A stretch of DNA of 64,000 nt, taken from NCBI RefSeq assembly GCF_003054285.1, contig NZ_QBKS01000001.1, positions 1,364,001 to 1,428,000 of the forward strand. The letters run 5' to 3'. Origin of the DNA: Litoreibacter ponti (GTDB lineage Bacteria; Pseudomonadota; Alphaproteobacteria; Rhodobacterales; Rhodobacteraceae). Each line of letters starts with the position of its first letter. The first letter of the stretch is position 1. The notes beneath the pieces were generated by a model, which was not told the origin of the DNA, made no database searches, and worked only from the letters and a program-made list of their open reading frames with translations. A program made the translations under genes and the position numbers. Shown here in pieces: positions 34,605-43,030 of the stretch.

Positions 34605-35273
34605 ATGGGACGGCAAATATCAAATAGCTTCGCTCCTGCGACGTCCGCCAAAACGGCGGCGATGGGTGTTGGTATTGCGTTCTTGATATCAGTTTTTATC
34701 GTAACTCTGGTTGATGACGTCCTACTCGCCAATTTCGTTGTGCCTGGAGATACATCTGCTTTGGCACACGACATTGAGGCGAGTCCCAAAATGCTCGTGT
34801 TCGCCTCGATCGGTTACCTGGCCGTACTGATACTAGACTCCATCATTGGACTTGGTCTCTATGTTGTTCTCAAACCTGCAAATAGGAGGCTTGCAGCACT
34901 GATTGGTGCGCTCCGATTGCTATATGCGGGCGCATTGATGATCGGAGTTTTCGCGCTGCTTTTTCAGATGATCGACGTCTATGATTATGCAGCCATCAAG
35001 GACGTGGGCTATATTTTCTTCGCATCCCATATCTTTCTGCTGGGCTATGTGATTTTTGTTTCGGGATATATCCCAAGACTCTTTGGTGTTTTGCTTATTA
35101 TCGCCTCCCTCACTTACGCAGTCTTCTTCATCGATATCCAATTGCCTGAATACGCCTTGGTACTAATCATGGTGACGATGGCGGTCGCAGAAGGTGCGCT
35201 GTTCATATGGCTCTTGAAGAAGAGAAACAGTCTACCTGTGACGTGTCCAAGAGACATAACCGGAACAGCTTAA
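34605..35273 (+). CDS. DUF4386-like integral membrane protein
   Basis: A 222-residue protein with about six membrane helices. The layout and the segment RLLYAGALMIGVFALLFQM resemble DUF4386 proteins; function unknown. GC is low (around 47 percent by eye) compared with rimO. No clear ribosome site precedes the ATG at 34605. An 8-bp inverted repeat TGACAGAA/TTCTGTCA (34533-34575) lies just upstream and may be regulatory. Confidence 0.75.
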   Translation: MGRQISNSFAPATSAKTAAMGVGIAFLISVFIVTLVDDVLLANFVVPGDTSALAHDIEASPKMLVFASIGYLAVLILDSIIGLGLYVVLKPANRRLAALIGALRLLYAGALMIGVFALLFQMIDVYDYAAIKDVGYIFFASHIFLLGYVIFVSGYIPRLFGVLLIIASLTYAVFFIDIQLPEYALVLIMVTMAVAEGALFIWLLKKRNSLPVTCPRDITGTA

Positions 35274-35390
35274 AGGCGCTCTTGGTTTTTTTTACCAAGT
35301 AGTGTCTCGCAGTCGATCACGAGCAGTAAGACCGTTGTTGAAGAACGTTTGCCGAGTTTCCGCCTCACTCCGCACTGCGGACTTCAAACC

Positions 35391-35417
35391 CGTAGGATGG
35401 GTGATCCTCACCCATCC
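35391..35417. repeat. Palindromic intergenic repeat, copy 2
   Basis: CGTAGGATGGGTGAT followed by CCTCACCCATCC; same unit as 30505-30530. Confidence 0.65.
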
Positions 35418-35486
35418 CCCTGCTAACCTTTCCCACCGCACGCTGCGTTAACACTCTCCAAAACGTAGGCTTTGCCAGACCAAAGC

Positions 35487-35528
35487 CCGACGGAAGTCCG
35501 ACGCGAAGCCGACAGCGATCCGACCCCG
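35487..35528 (+). repeat. Dispersed CCGAC-rich repeat, intergenic copy
   Basis: Matches 37 of 42 bases of 10472-10513 inside valS. Regular CCGAC units at about 10-base spacing. Confidence 0.75.
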
Positions 35529-35777
35529 CAAAACCCAACCAAACAAGGCGTTAACCACGCGGCCCGGGCCATGGCCGTTGCCGCGCCCGCATCCCCTGCG
35601 CACGGCGCGTTAACCGCCCAGCGAAGACATGCAGAGAGCGGCTACGGCCCCATACCCCACCCCTCGGACCCGTCGGTGCAATTTGCGCCGAATTATGTTA
35701 TCATTGTCCGTCCTGCCGATCTGTTCGGCCGGGCAGACGTTCCTTGAAAAGTCCTGTGTTATTGAAAGGAAAGCATC

Positions 35778-36083
35778 ATGTATGCTCGAATTACGCCTTA
35801 CAAAATGAAGCCCGGCAGCAAGGCCGCCGCCATCAAGGTCATGAAGGGATTGAAGAAAAAGATCCTCGCCTTGCCGGGACAGCAGCAGTTCCTGAACGTC
35901 ATGAACGACGAGACGGGCACGGGCTATGTCGTCTCCACCACCACCCTTTCCGAAGTCTCCGAGGAGACTCAGGCCAAGATCAAGGCCCTCTGGGCGGAGT
36001 TCTCTGAATTCCTGGTGGAGCAGCCCCATCCGCAAAGCTTCGAGGTCATCGCAGACTGGGAGCATGCAGCGGCCCACGCCTGA
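35778..36083 (+). CDS. Small ABM-like dimeric alpha-beta barrel protein
   Basis: A 101-residue protein resembling antibiotic-biosynthesis-monooxygenase (ABM) domains: an N-terminal strand (ARITPYKMKPGS), a helix, then a strand GYVVSTTTLSEVS and a final YEVI-like strand (FEVIADWE). Members are oxygenases or just dimerisation modules; no catalytic residue can be assigned. AAAGGA precedes the ATG. Confidence 0.8.
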   Translation: MYARITPYKMKPGSKAAAIKVMKGLKKKILALPGQQQFLNVMNDETGTGYVVSTTTLSEVSEETQAKIKALWAEFSEFLVEQPHPQSFEVIADWEHAAAHA

Positions 36084-36105
36084 GCCGTCGCACGAAAAGA
36101 CACTG

Positions 36106-36143
36106 AAAACAAAAAATGTTTCCCGCCTGTTCGCTCAGGCGGG
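36106..36143 (-). terminator. Terminator of the M48 protease-dgkA operon
   Basis: On the minus strand an 8-bp stem (CCCGCCTG/CAGGCGGG, 36122-36143) with a 6-nt loop is followed by AAACATTTTTTGTTTTC. The stem overlaps the last codons of dgkA. Confidence 0.75.
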
Positions 36144-36515
36144 AGACCCTGCCACGACCCCCGCGATCAGGAACACCCAAGCCAGCCCCGCCGCAACGGC
36201 CGTCAGCGCCACCCCCGCGCTCGCGGCGTCCTTGGCGTAGCGGGCAAGGTCGGAACGCTCTGACGAGGTATGGTCCACCGCGGCCTCGATCCCTGTATTC
36301 AGCGCCTCCGCAGCCAGCACCAGCACGCCCAAAGCCACGATCAGCGCGCGCCCCTCCGCGCTCAGGGGCAGCACCAAGGCCACCGCCGCTGAACAGGCGT
36401 TCATAAAGCTCCAGAAGCGAAAACTCGGCTCACCCCGCCAGATGGCGACAAGCCCCGCCCAGGACCAGATGCAGCGGTTCTTCAGCCGCCGCCACTCCCG
36501 GGCGAAAAAGCTCAA
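36135..36515 (-). CDS. dgkA: Diacylglycerol kinase
   Basis: A 126-residue integral membrane kinase of the DgkA family that phosphorylates diacylglycerol, recycling lipid from membrane-derived glucan synthesis. The signature EALNTGIEAAVD with the catalytic glutamate is intact, and three helices are evident. The likely start is a TTG whose bases overlap the TGA of the upstream protease gene (TTGA), so translation would be coupled. Confidence 0.9.
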   Translation of the reverse strand: MSFFAREWRRLKNRCIWSWAGLVAIWRGEPSFRFWSFMNACSAAVALVLPLSAEGRALIVALGVLVLAAEALNTGIEAAVDHTSSERSDLARYAKDAASAGVALTAVAAGLAWVFLIAGVVAGSPA

Positions 36516-37219
36516 AGCTGCGCGTTCACCCGGCGCACGGTCTCGATGCGCGACGCGTTGGGCGGGTGGGTGCCAAGGAAGCGGTCACCGGGATCGGGGA
36601 TGCGCGTGAAGAACTGCGCCCCGCGGACCGGATTATACCCCGCCCGCTTGGCGATCACGGTGCCCAGCGCATCCGCCTCCAGCTCGTTTTGCTTGGAATA
36701 GGCCCGCGCGCCCACGGTGCCGCCGACCCGCTGGCCGGTGTTGACATCAAGCCCGACCGAGGCCGCGATGATGCCGCCGATGATCGCACCGCCCACAGCG
36801 GATTGCTGCTGCTGGGCGAGGTGTTTCTCGATGTGATGCGCGGCCTCGTGGCCCATGACAAACGCAATTTCGTCGCGGTTCCGGGCGTCCGCGATCAGCG
36901 CGATGGTGAAGCCCAGAATGGGCCGGCCGTTGCGATCAAGCGTCTGGAAGGCATTGGGTGGTTGGTTGGTGCGCTCGTCGACCACGATCTTGAAATCGCA
37001 GTTCAGCTCGGGCGCGCGGGCGCGGCATTCGCGCTCGGCCACGGGCTCGACCTGGCGCACGACGGAGCGGAAGTTGGCCACGGCCGTGCGCGACGAGACG
37101 CGCGGCGGCTCCGGCGTGGCGGTCTGCGTCGGCGCCGGTTGGGCGGGTTGGGTGTCCGTCGTCTCGACCGTGCAGGCGCCAAGGGCGGCTGCGGCGATCA
37201 CGGGCAACAGAATGCGCAT
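36512..37219 (-). CDS. M48-family metalloprotease lipoprotein
   Basis: A 235-residue zinc protease with a lipoprotein signal (lipobox LGAC at about residues 13-16) and a Thr/Pro-rich linker. The active site HEAAH and the third ligand in NELEADALG are present; a glycine-rich segment (GGAIIGGIIA) follows. Likely a periplasmic, membrane-anchored quality-control protease related to YcaL/LoiP. The ATG at 37219 is the lipoprotein start. Confidence 0.92.
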   Translation of the reverse strand: MRILLPVIAAAALGACTVETTDTQPAQPAPTQTATPEPPRVSSRTAVANFRSVVRQVEPVAERECRARAPELNCDFKIVVDERTNQPPNAFQTLDRNGRPILGFTIALIADARNRDEIAFVMGHEAAHHIEKHLAQQQQSAVGGAIIGGIIAASVGLDVNTGQRVGGTVGARAYSKQNELEADALGTVIAKRAGYNPVRGAQFFTRIPDPGDRFLGTHPPNASRIETVRRVNAQL

Positions 37220-37345
37220 GCTCGAAACCTCTTGTTGTTCGGCCTCGAATGTAGCGCCGCGCCGCGCGCGCGCCAAGCCCCGCACACGCGCAATTGCATT
37301 TTGGCGCGGCCCCGCCCTACGGTGGGCCAAAGCAAGGGAGCCGCC

Positions 37346-37582
37346 ATGTTCACTATCGAGCACGAGTTCGACGCCACCGTCATCACCCTGATCGACGAGG
37401 GGGGCAGCCATCTGCAGGGCGATGTCACGATCAACGCGTTCGAGGATTGCGTCACGCTGGAACAGCTCGACCCCCATACCGACCGGGTGCACAAGATCAC
37501 GCTCTCGCTGCGCCAGGCCCATGACATCGCCGCGGCGCTGAACCTGCCCGAAGGCAGCTACCGGCTGGAGCGGCCCGCGTGA
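37346..37582 (+). CDS. Small protein of unknown function, 78 residues
   Basis: An acidic, soluble alpha/beta protein (MFTIEHEFDATVITLIDEGG). AAGGGAG precedes the ATG. Its TGA overlaps the ATG of the next gene by one base (TGATG), so it is translationally coupled to the deacetylase-like enzyme. No family recognised. Confidence 0.75.
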   Translation: MFTIEHEFDATVITLIDEGGSHLQGDVTINAFEDCVTLEQLDPHTDRVHKITLSLRQAHDIAAALNLPEGSYRLERPA

Positions 37583-38682
37583 TGCGCACGGGCTTCTTCT
37601 TTGACGAGAAATGCTTTTGGCACACCGGCGGGAACTACGCGCTGACCTTGCCCGTGGGCGGCTTCGTGCAACCCATGGCCAACGGCTTCCCCGACAGCCC
37701 GGAGAGCAAGCGTCGGCTGAAAGCTCTGCTCGATGTGTCCGGGCTTGGCGCGCAATTGCAGATGCGCGGCGCCGAGGCCGCGACATGGCAGGATCTCGCG
37801 CGGGTGCATCCCGAGAGTTACTTGCACAAATTCAAGGAGATGTCGGATACGGGCGGCGGCGAGATCGGCCTGCGTACACCGTTTGCACAAGGCGGTTTCG
37901 AGATCGCCGCGCAGTCGGCAGGCCTGACCAAACACGCGCTGTTTTCGGTGCTCGACGGCACGCTCGACAATGCCTACGCGCTCTCGCGCCCGCCGGGACA
38001 TCACTGCATGCCGGACTTTCCCAACGGCTTTTGCCTGTTCGCAAACATCGCCATCGCGGTGGAGGCCGCCCTTGCGGATGGGCTGACCGACCGGGTCGCC
38101 GTGCTTGACTGGGACGTGCACCACGGCAACGGGACCGAGGCGGTGTTCTACGACCGCGACGACGTGCTGACGATCTCGCTGCATCAGGAACGCAACTACC
38201 CGCTCGACACCGGTGACGCCGAGGATCGCGGAGTCGGCGCGGGCGAGGGCTACAACATGAATATCCCCCTGCCCCCCGGCGGCGGTCACGCGCTTTACCT
38301 CGAAGCGATGGAGCGGCTCGTCATCCCCGCGCTGGAGGAGTTCCGCCCCGACGTCATTATCGTGGCCTGCGGGTTTGATGCGGCCGCGGTCGATCCGCTC
38401 AGCCGAATGTTGGCCACCGCAGAGACCTTCCGTGCGATGACCGCGCAAGTGATGGAGATTGCCGCTGATCTGTGCGACGGGCGCGTGATGCTTTCACACG
38501 AGGGGGGATATTCCGAAGTGTACGTGCCGTTTTGCGGCCACCACGTCATGCAGCAGCTCTCCGGCAGCGAGATCGAGGTGCCGGACCCGCTCGCGGAGGT
38601 GTTCGCGCAGCGCCAGCCCTCCGATCGGCTCGCCGCGATGCACAGCAGCTTCATCACTGATCTCGAGCAGTTTTTCTTCTAG
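37582..38682 (+). CDS. Histone-deacetylase-family amidohydrolase
   Basis: A 366-residue zinc hydrolase of the class II HDAC/acetylpolyamine amidohydrolase family. Motifs: RPPGHHC with the tandem histidines, the zinc-binding DWDVHHGNGTE, a further aspartate in CGFDAAAVDPL, and the catalytic tyrosine candidate in HEGGYSE. Bacterial members deacetylate acetylated polyamines or small amides. The ATG at 37582 overlaps the stop of the 78-residue gene. Confidence 0.93.
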   Translation: MRTGFFFDEKCFWHTGGNYALTLPVGGFVQPMANGFPDSPESKRRLKALLDVSGLGAQLQMRGAEAATWQDLARVHPESYLHKFKEMSDTGGGEIGLRTPFAQGGFEIAAQSAGLTKHALFSVLDGTLDNAYALSRPPGHHCMPDFPNGFCLFANIAIAVEAALADGLTDRVAVLDWDVHHGNGTEAVFYDRDDVLTISLHQERNYPLDTGDAEDRGVGAGEGYNMNIPLPPGGGHALYLEAMERLVIPALEEFRPDVIIVACGFDAAAVDPLSRMLATAETFRAMTAQVMEIAADLCDGRVMLSHEGGYSEVYVPFCGHHVMQQLSGSEIEVPDPLAEVFAQRQPSDRLAAMHSSFITDLEQFFF

Positions 38683-38879
38683 GTCCTGCGCCGTTCCGTT
38701 CACAAAATCGTGGTCAGGTCTGGCCAGCGCACGGCCTGAAAAAGTGCCCTTGCCCTCACTTTGCGGCTCTCGTTCAAATCATCGCGGCTCAGGTTCAAGG
38801 CACCGGGCGCGGGCATCCCTAGATTGGGGTCATCAAGCGGCGCAGACAGCACCGCGCATAGACCAAACTAGGAGTACAC

Positions 38880-39191
38880 ATGATGAAACGCTTTTCCCTG
38901 ATGGCCGCCGCAGGCCTGGCCCTGCTGGCCGCCCCGGCACTTGCCGATGAAAGCCCGGCCGAAATCTTTGGCGCGCAAGGTGCAGGTGCGATCGCCTCTC
39001 CCGCGGCGATGGACAAGGCCATGGCTAATTTCGAGAACGAAAGCCCCGCGGAGCGCACGATGCGCCCGGAAGAGTTCCCGACCCGTGGCATCTCGATCGG
39101 TGACCGCCAGCTGGCCGCGGCCTTGGGCGTAGACGCGCAAGACTTCACCAGCGCCGAGCTGTCGAAGATGTATATCGGCAAGTACGACTGA
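38880..39191 (+). CDS. Small secreted protein, 103 residues
   Basis: A signal peptide (about residues 1-23, ending PALA) precedes an 80-residue mature part with repeated short polar segments (SPAEIFGAQG, SPAERTMRPEEFPTRG). GGAG lies before the ATG and a strong terminator follows, so it is a single-gene unit. Unknown function; such small periplasmic proteins are common in Rhodobacterales. Confidence 0.85.
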   Translation: MMKRFSLMAAAGLALLAAPALADESPAEIFGAQGAGAIASPAAMDKAMANFENESPAERTMRPEEFPTRGISIGDRQLAAALGVDAQDFTSAELSKMYIGKYD

Positions 39192-39262
39192 TCCCCGAAT
39201 GGCGGGGCGGCGCCTTCCCCCTCATGGGCTGTCCCGGCCCAATGGCTGCCCCGCCGCTGATG

Positions 39263-39308
39263 CGCCCCGGCCTGAACTCCCAAGCAGGCCGGGGCGTTAT
39301 TTTGTTCT
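39263..39308 (+). terminator. Strong terminator after the small secreted protein
   Basis: A perfect 12-bp stem (CGCCCCGGCCTG/CAGGCCGGGGCG) with a 10-nt loop, then TTATTTTGTTCT. Confidence 0.85.
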
Positions 39309-39323
39309 GAAGATGAATGTGCG

Positions 39324-40262
39324 TTACTGCGCCCCAACCCGCGCGCGATAGGCTGTGGGCGAGCATCCGTGGGCCTTCTTGAAGGTCCGCGACAGGTGCG
39401 CCTGGTCGGCAAAGCCGCAGCGCGCCGCGATTTCCGCCAGAGAGCCGGTGTCACTGGCCACAAACCGGGCCGCGGCCTCGACCCGCATCTGGTTCACGAA
39501 CCGCATCGGGGTCTGGCCCACCTTCAGCTTGAACTTGCGCGCGAACGCGGCCTCGCTCATGCCCAGCTCTTCGGCCATCATGGCCGGGGTCAGCTTGCTC
39601 TCCAGCCGCGCCTCGATGAATTCCACAAGCCGCGCATAATGCTGCACGCCGAATTCTGGCCCAAAGCTCGCCTGGACTTGCTGGCGCTTACCGTAGCGAC
39701 GCACCAGAAGGACAAGAAAGACCCGCGCGAGCGCGTCAAAGACCACATCCGCGCCGATATCGCCGGCCACCAGCGTCGCCCGCATCCGGTCCGCGGCGCT
39801 GCGCAGATCCGGATCGTGGATCACCATCCGCCCCTCCAGATCGGAGCCGGTCAGCAGCACTTTCAGCTCGGTCTCCGTGAACCGGCGAAACGCCTCTGGC
39901 TGGATATGGATCAAGATCACCTGCGCCGGGTCCAGCCAGGTCCAGCCTGTCAGGGCACCGACATGGGCCAAGGCAATATCGCCGCTGTTGAGCGTCAGCC
40001 GTTCGACCTGGCCGTCGACCTCCGAGATGACGCGGATCGGGCAGTCCTGCACGGGAATGATCATCGTATAGTCGTGGCCGATCTCTGCCGGAACGCCGCC
40101 CGGCCCGGCGTCGCAATATTCCAGGCGCAAAACGCCATCGAGGCTCGTGCGCGCAAGGACCGGCTCCGGCGCCTTGAGCGGCAGCATCGGAAGCCCCGCA
40201 GAGGCGCGCGGGCCAACCCGTTCGAACAGGCGACGGTCATTGAGACGGGGCTGAAATCCCAT
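39324..40262 (-). CDS. AraC-family regulator
   Basis: A 312-residue regulator. The N-terminal half resembles the AraC_binding_2 sensory fold (DYTMIIPVQDCPIRV, LNSGDIALAH). The C-terminal AraC double helix-turn-helix is clear (MMAEELGMSEAAFARKFK and SLAEIAARCGFADQAHLSR). Target unknown; it lies alone upstream of a rhodanese gene on the same strand. Confidence 0.92.
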   Translation of the reverse strand: MGFQPRLNDRRLFERVGPRASAGLPMLPLKAPEPVLARTSLDGVLRLEYCDAGPGGVPAEIGHDYTMIIPVQDCPIRVISEVDGQVERLTLNSGDIALAHVGALTGWTWLDPAQVILIHIQPEAFRRFTETELKVLLTGSDLEGRMVIHDPDLRSAADRMRATLVAGDIGADVVFDALARVFLVLLVRRYGKRQQVQASFGPEFGVQHYARLVEFIEARLESKLTPAMMAEELGMSEAAFARKFKLKVGQTPMRFVNQMRVEAAARFVASDTGSLAEIAARCGFADQAHLSRTFKKAHGCSPTAYRARVGAQ

Positions 40263-40380
40263 GGGACGTGGCGCTCACATCTAAACTAAACTGAATAGTT
40301 CAATTATGGCCGGAATTGTCCTTTGGTCAACCGCACAGATGCACATAGTTTGTGCAAGGGCAGAAAATTGCTCTGCGGTG

Positions 40381-40773
40381 CTATTCCGGACGGTCCACCG
40401 GCCCGCCCTGCGCCTCCCAAGTCGAAAAGCCCTCGCGGAGATGCGCCGCCTCGAACCCCATATCCTGCAACGTGGCCACAGTCAGGGCTGACCGCCAGCC
40501 AGAGGCGCAATGGAAGATGAAACGCGCGTCTTCGCGGGCAAAAATATCCTTGAAATAGGGGCTATCCGGATCGACCCAGAATTCCGCCATGCCGCGCGGG
40601 CAATGAAAACTCCCGGGGATCGCGCCCGTGCGTTGCCGTTCCCGGACGTCGCGGATATCGACGAAGACCACGCTCGGGTCGCCCACCAGCGCGATGGCGT
40701 CGGGCGTCTCGATCTCTTCGATGCGCGCACGTGCGGCGGCAACCATCTGGGCGGCGGTCATCTTCAAGGCCAT
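40381..40773 (-). CDS. Single-domain rhodanese-like protein
   Basis: A 130-residue rhodanese domain with the active-site loop CASGWRS (cysteine present) after FIFH, and the usual FVDIRD strand. Likely a cytoplasmic sulfurtransferase. The loop is one residue larger than the CxxxxR norm, which hints at substrate preference but proves nothing. Confidence 0.92.
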   Translation of the reverse strand: MALKMTAAQMVAAARARIEEIETPDAIALVGDPSVVFVDIRDVRERQRTGAIPGSFHCPRGMAEFWVDPDSPYFKDIFAREDARFIFHCASGWRSALTVATLQDMGFEAAHLREGFSTWEAQGGPVDRPE

Positions 40774-40825
40774 GCGGGCGCTCCTTCCGGCTGGTGTTCG
40801 CCCCGCGCATCGCTACGCTGTCGGC

Positions 40826-41110
40826 ATGGATGAGATTACCAAGACCGTCACCGGCAGCAAGGGCCGCTACGCCCTGCAAACCGCGCAAGGCGAGGCCGAG
40901 ATGACATTCTCGATCCTGTCACCGCGTACGATTATCGTCGACCACACAGCCGTTCCAAAAGAGCTGGAGGGCCAAGGCCTCGGCGGCCGCCTGGCCGAAA
41001 ACCTCGTGGCCGACGCGCGCGCCAACGGCTTCAAGATCGTACCGCTTTGCCCGTTCGTGAATGCCTGGCGCCGTCGCCATCCGGACGCGGCGGACGTCTT
41101 TCAGGTCTAG
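40826..41110 (+). CDS. GNAT-like N-acetyltransferase (YjdJ/NATD1 type)
   Basis: A 94-residue compact acetyltransferase domain. The acetyl-CoA loop EGQGLGGRLAENLV and the following KIVPLCPFVNAW are the signature of the COG2388 family. No clear ribosome site. It overlaps the convergent transporter gene by 4 bases. Confidence 0.85.
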   Translation: MDEITKTVTGSKGRYALQTAQGEAEMTFSILSPRTIIVDHTAVPKELEGQGLGGRLAENLVADARANGFKIVPLCPFVNAWRRRHPDAADVFQV

Positions 41111-41997
41111 AACGAGGCCACAAGCACAAGAATACTGACGACAATCAGGGCGATGCCCGCGATTTCCTTACCCGTGCTGCGCTCCTTGAAGACAAAGTAG
41201 GAGGCGAGGAAAGTAAATACCAACTCCACCTGCCCCACGGCTTTGACATAGGCTGCGTTCTGCAGGGCGAAAGCCACGAACCAGCCAAAGGAGCCGCACA
41301 TCGACGTGACGCCGACCAGCGATGACACTCGCCACGAGGCCAGAACCCGGGTGATCTCCCCGCGGTCGCGCCAAGCCAGCCATGCGGCCATCAACACAGT
41401 CTGAAAGGCCGTCGCGACGGCGAGGCTGACGCCCGCGCGCACGATCACATCGGGGCTGTCGATCTGCAACGCAGCGCCCCGGTAGCCCACCGCAGAGACC
41501 CCGAACAGCAGCCCGGAGCCCAGACCGAACCCCGCGGCCTTGTTAAACAGCCGCGCGCCGCCCCTGGGCGGGTCCGACAGCAGAAGGACACCCGCAAAGC
41601 CGATCGCGATCGCAACCACGCCCCATGCGGATACCCCCTCACCCAGCACCACGAGCCCGATCAGGGCGGTCAGCAGAACTTCCGTTTTCTTGAAGACGAT
41701 GCCCACGGCGAAGTTGCGCTCTGCAAACAGCGCGACCACGCAGGCGGTCGCCAAAATCTGCGCGATGCCGCCGGAGACGGCGTAAGCAAAAAAGGTGGGC
41801 GACAAGGACGGCACCGCGATGTCACCCGCCCACAGATATGCCCCGATGCCAGCGGCCACCAACGGGCTGGAAAAGAGAAACCGCGAAAAGGTCGCGCCGC
41901 CCGTGGATAGCTTCGTTGCCTTCAGGTGCTTTTGCAGCATGAAGCGCAGGTTCTGCATGAACGCTGCGAAGACGGAGACGTAGATCCAAAGGGCCAT
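41107..41997 (-). CDS. EamA/DMT-superfamily transporter
   Basis: A 296-residue ten-helix transporter with two EamA repeats; GLVVLGEGVSAWGVV and FVFKERSTGKEIAGI are the helix 4/5 ends of each repeat. It begins 24 bases after the desaturase gene on the same strand and is probably cotranscribed with it. Confidence 0.9.
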   Translation of the reverse strand: MALWIYVSVFAAFMQNLRFMLQKHLKATKLSTGGATFSRFLFSSPLVAAGIGAYLWAGDIAVPSLSPTFFAYAVSGGIAQILATACVVALFAERNFAVGIVFKKTEVLLTALIGLVVLGEGVSAWGVVAIAIGFAGVLLLSDPPRGGARLFNKAAGFGLGSGLLFGVSAVGYRGAALQIDSPDVIVRAGVSLAVATAFQTVLMAAWLAWRDRGEITRVLASWRVSSLVGVTSMCGSFGWFVAFALQNAAYVKAVGQVELVFTFLASYFVFKERSTGKEIAGIALIVVSILVLVASF

Positions 41998-42021
41998 GGC
42001 TCAGCCCTCGCACAGCGTGGC

Positions 42022-42930
42022 TCAGGCGTCCACCTTCTCCGTGACGCGCCGCAGGTTTGGATGGGCCACCGGGTCCTTCGCCCGGACCAGATACCGCGCG
42101 AAGACTGATCCGTAGCAGCTGTAGCGGTAGCCCCCGTTGCACGCGAGGAACCGGTCCCGCCCGGCGCGGTACATGGCGGGCAGATCGTACCACGCCACAT
42201 GCGGATGCATGTGGTGGACCGCGTGGAAATTATTGTTGAGAAACAGCAGCGCCAGCGGCCCGCGATCCTCGACAATGACAGAGCGCGCGCGGCTCATGTC
42301 GTGGGCACGATGTTCGAGAAACGTGCGAATTTTCAGCAGTGCCAGCCCTAGATACACGGCACACAGATAGGCCCAGATCGGTATGGGCGAGACCGCGACC
42401 AGCGCCACCACGCCCAAAGCCATCGGAACATGCGCGGCCCACGACCGCGCAGCACGCCGGTTCCACCCACGGACCTCGCTCACAAAGAAGAAAACCAACC
42501 CGATCAACGGTCCCACACTCACCCGCCCAAGCAGCGTATTGTTGAAGCGCAGCACGGCCTTCAGGACTTCGGGCAGACACCGCCACGTGGCCTCGGATAA
42601 GAAATTGGTCTCTGGATCATCATAGGGATCGGTCAGATTTGCATCCCGGTGATGGGCCAGATGCGTGTCGCGAAAGCGCCCATACGGGATCACCAGGGAC
42701 AGCGCTGGCCGCACGAGGCCCGCGTTCAGGCGCTGGTTTAGGAACGGGTGCCCATGGATCACCTCATGCTGCAAGGATGCGTGCTGCGTGATTGCCAGCC
42801 CGGCCAAAACGACCGCGCCCGGCAAGGACCATTCCGGCAGCCAGAACACCGCCGCCGCCCACACCCCGTAGGTTGCCAGCAACAAGGCCACCGTGGGCCA
42901 CTCCACCGCTGGTCGCGTCTTACTCGTCAT
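42022..42930 (-). CDS. Membrane fatty acid desaturase family protein
   Basis: A 302-residue membrane di-iron desaturase/hydroxylase. Three histidine boxes: HEVIHGH (about 55-61), HLAHH (about 90-94) and HAVHHMHPH near the C-terminus. The ATG at 42930 has GGGAAGGG about 8 nt upstream and is preferred over an in-frame ATG at 43011. It is divergent from an XRE-type regulator, its likely controller. Confidence 0.92.
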   Translation of the reverse strand: MTSKTRPAVEWPTVALLLATYGVWAAAVFWLPEWSLPGAVVLAGLAITQHASLQHEVIHGHPFLNQRLNAGLVRPALSLVIPYGRFRDTHLAHHRDANLTDPYDDPETNFLSEATWRCLPEVLKAVLRFNNTLLGRVSVGPLIGLVFFFVSEVRGWNRRAARSWAAHVPMALGVVALVAVSPIPIWAYLCAVYLGLALLKIRTFLEHRAHDMSRARSVIVEDRGPLALLFLNNNFHAVHHMHPHVAWYDLPAMYRAGRDRFLACNGGYRYSCYGSVFARYLVRAKDPVAHPNLRRVTEKVDA

Positions 42931-43030
42931 TTTTGAACCCTTCCCCGCGTGAAGAGTAGATCGGGCATAGGCATCGGCGGAATTCAGCGATTGGTTCACA
43001 TTCATCTGCATCTGTGTTTTAATTCACCAA

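Larger units (their letters stand above)
35274..35777. other. Repeat-rich intergenic stretch
   Basis: About 500 bases without a convincing gene. It contains a short T-loop hairpin (CTTGGT/ACCAAG at 35281-35299), copy 2 of the palindromic repeat (35391-35417) and the second copy of the repeat found inside valS (35487-35528). A reading frame at 35472-35747 was judged non-coding. Confidence 0.55.

Noticed and set aside
35281..35299. T-loop hairpin CTTGGT/ACCAAG as a terminator of the DUF4386-like gene
   Set aside because: The T run is in the loop, not after the stem, and the stem is only 6 bp.
35472..35747. 91-codon plus-strand frame in the repeat-rich gap
   Set aside because: It begins inside a dispersed repeat, has no ribosome site and no family similarity.
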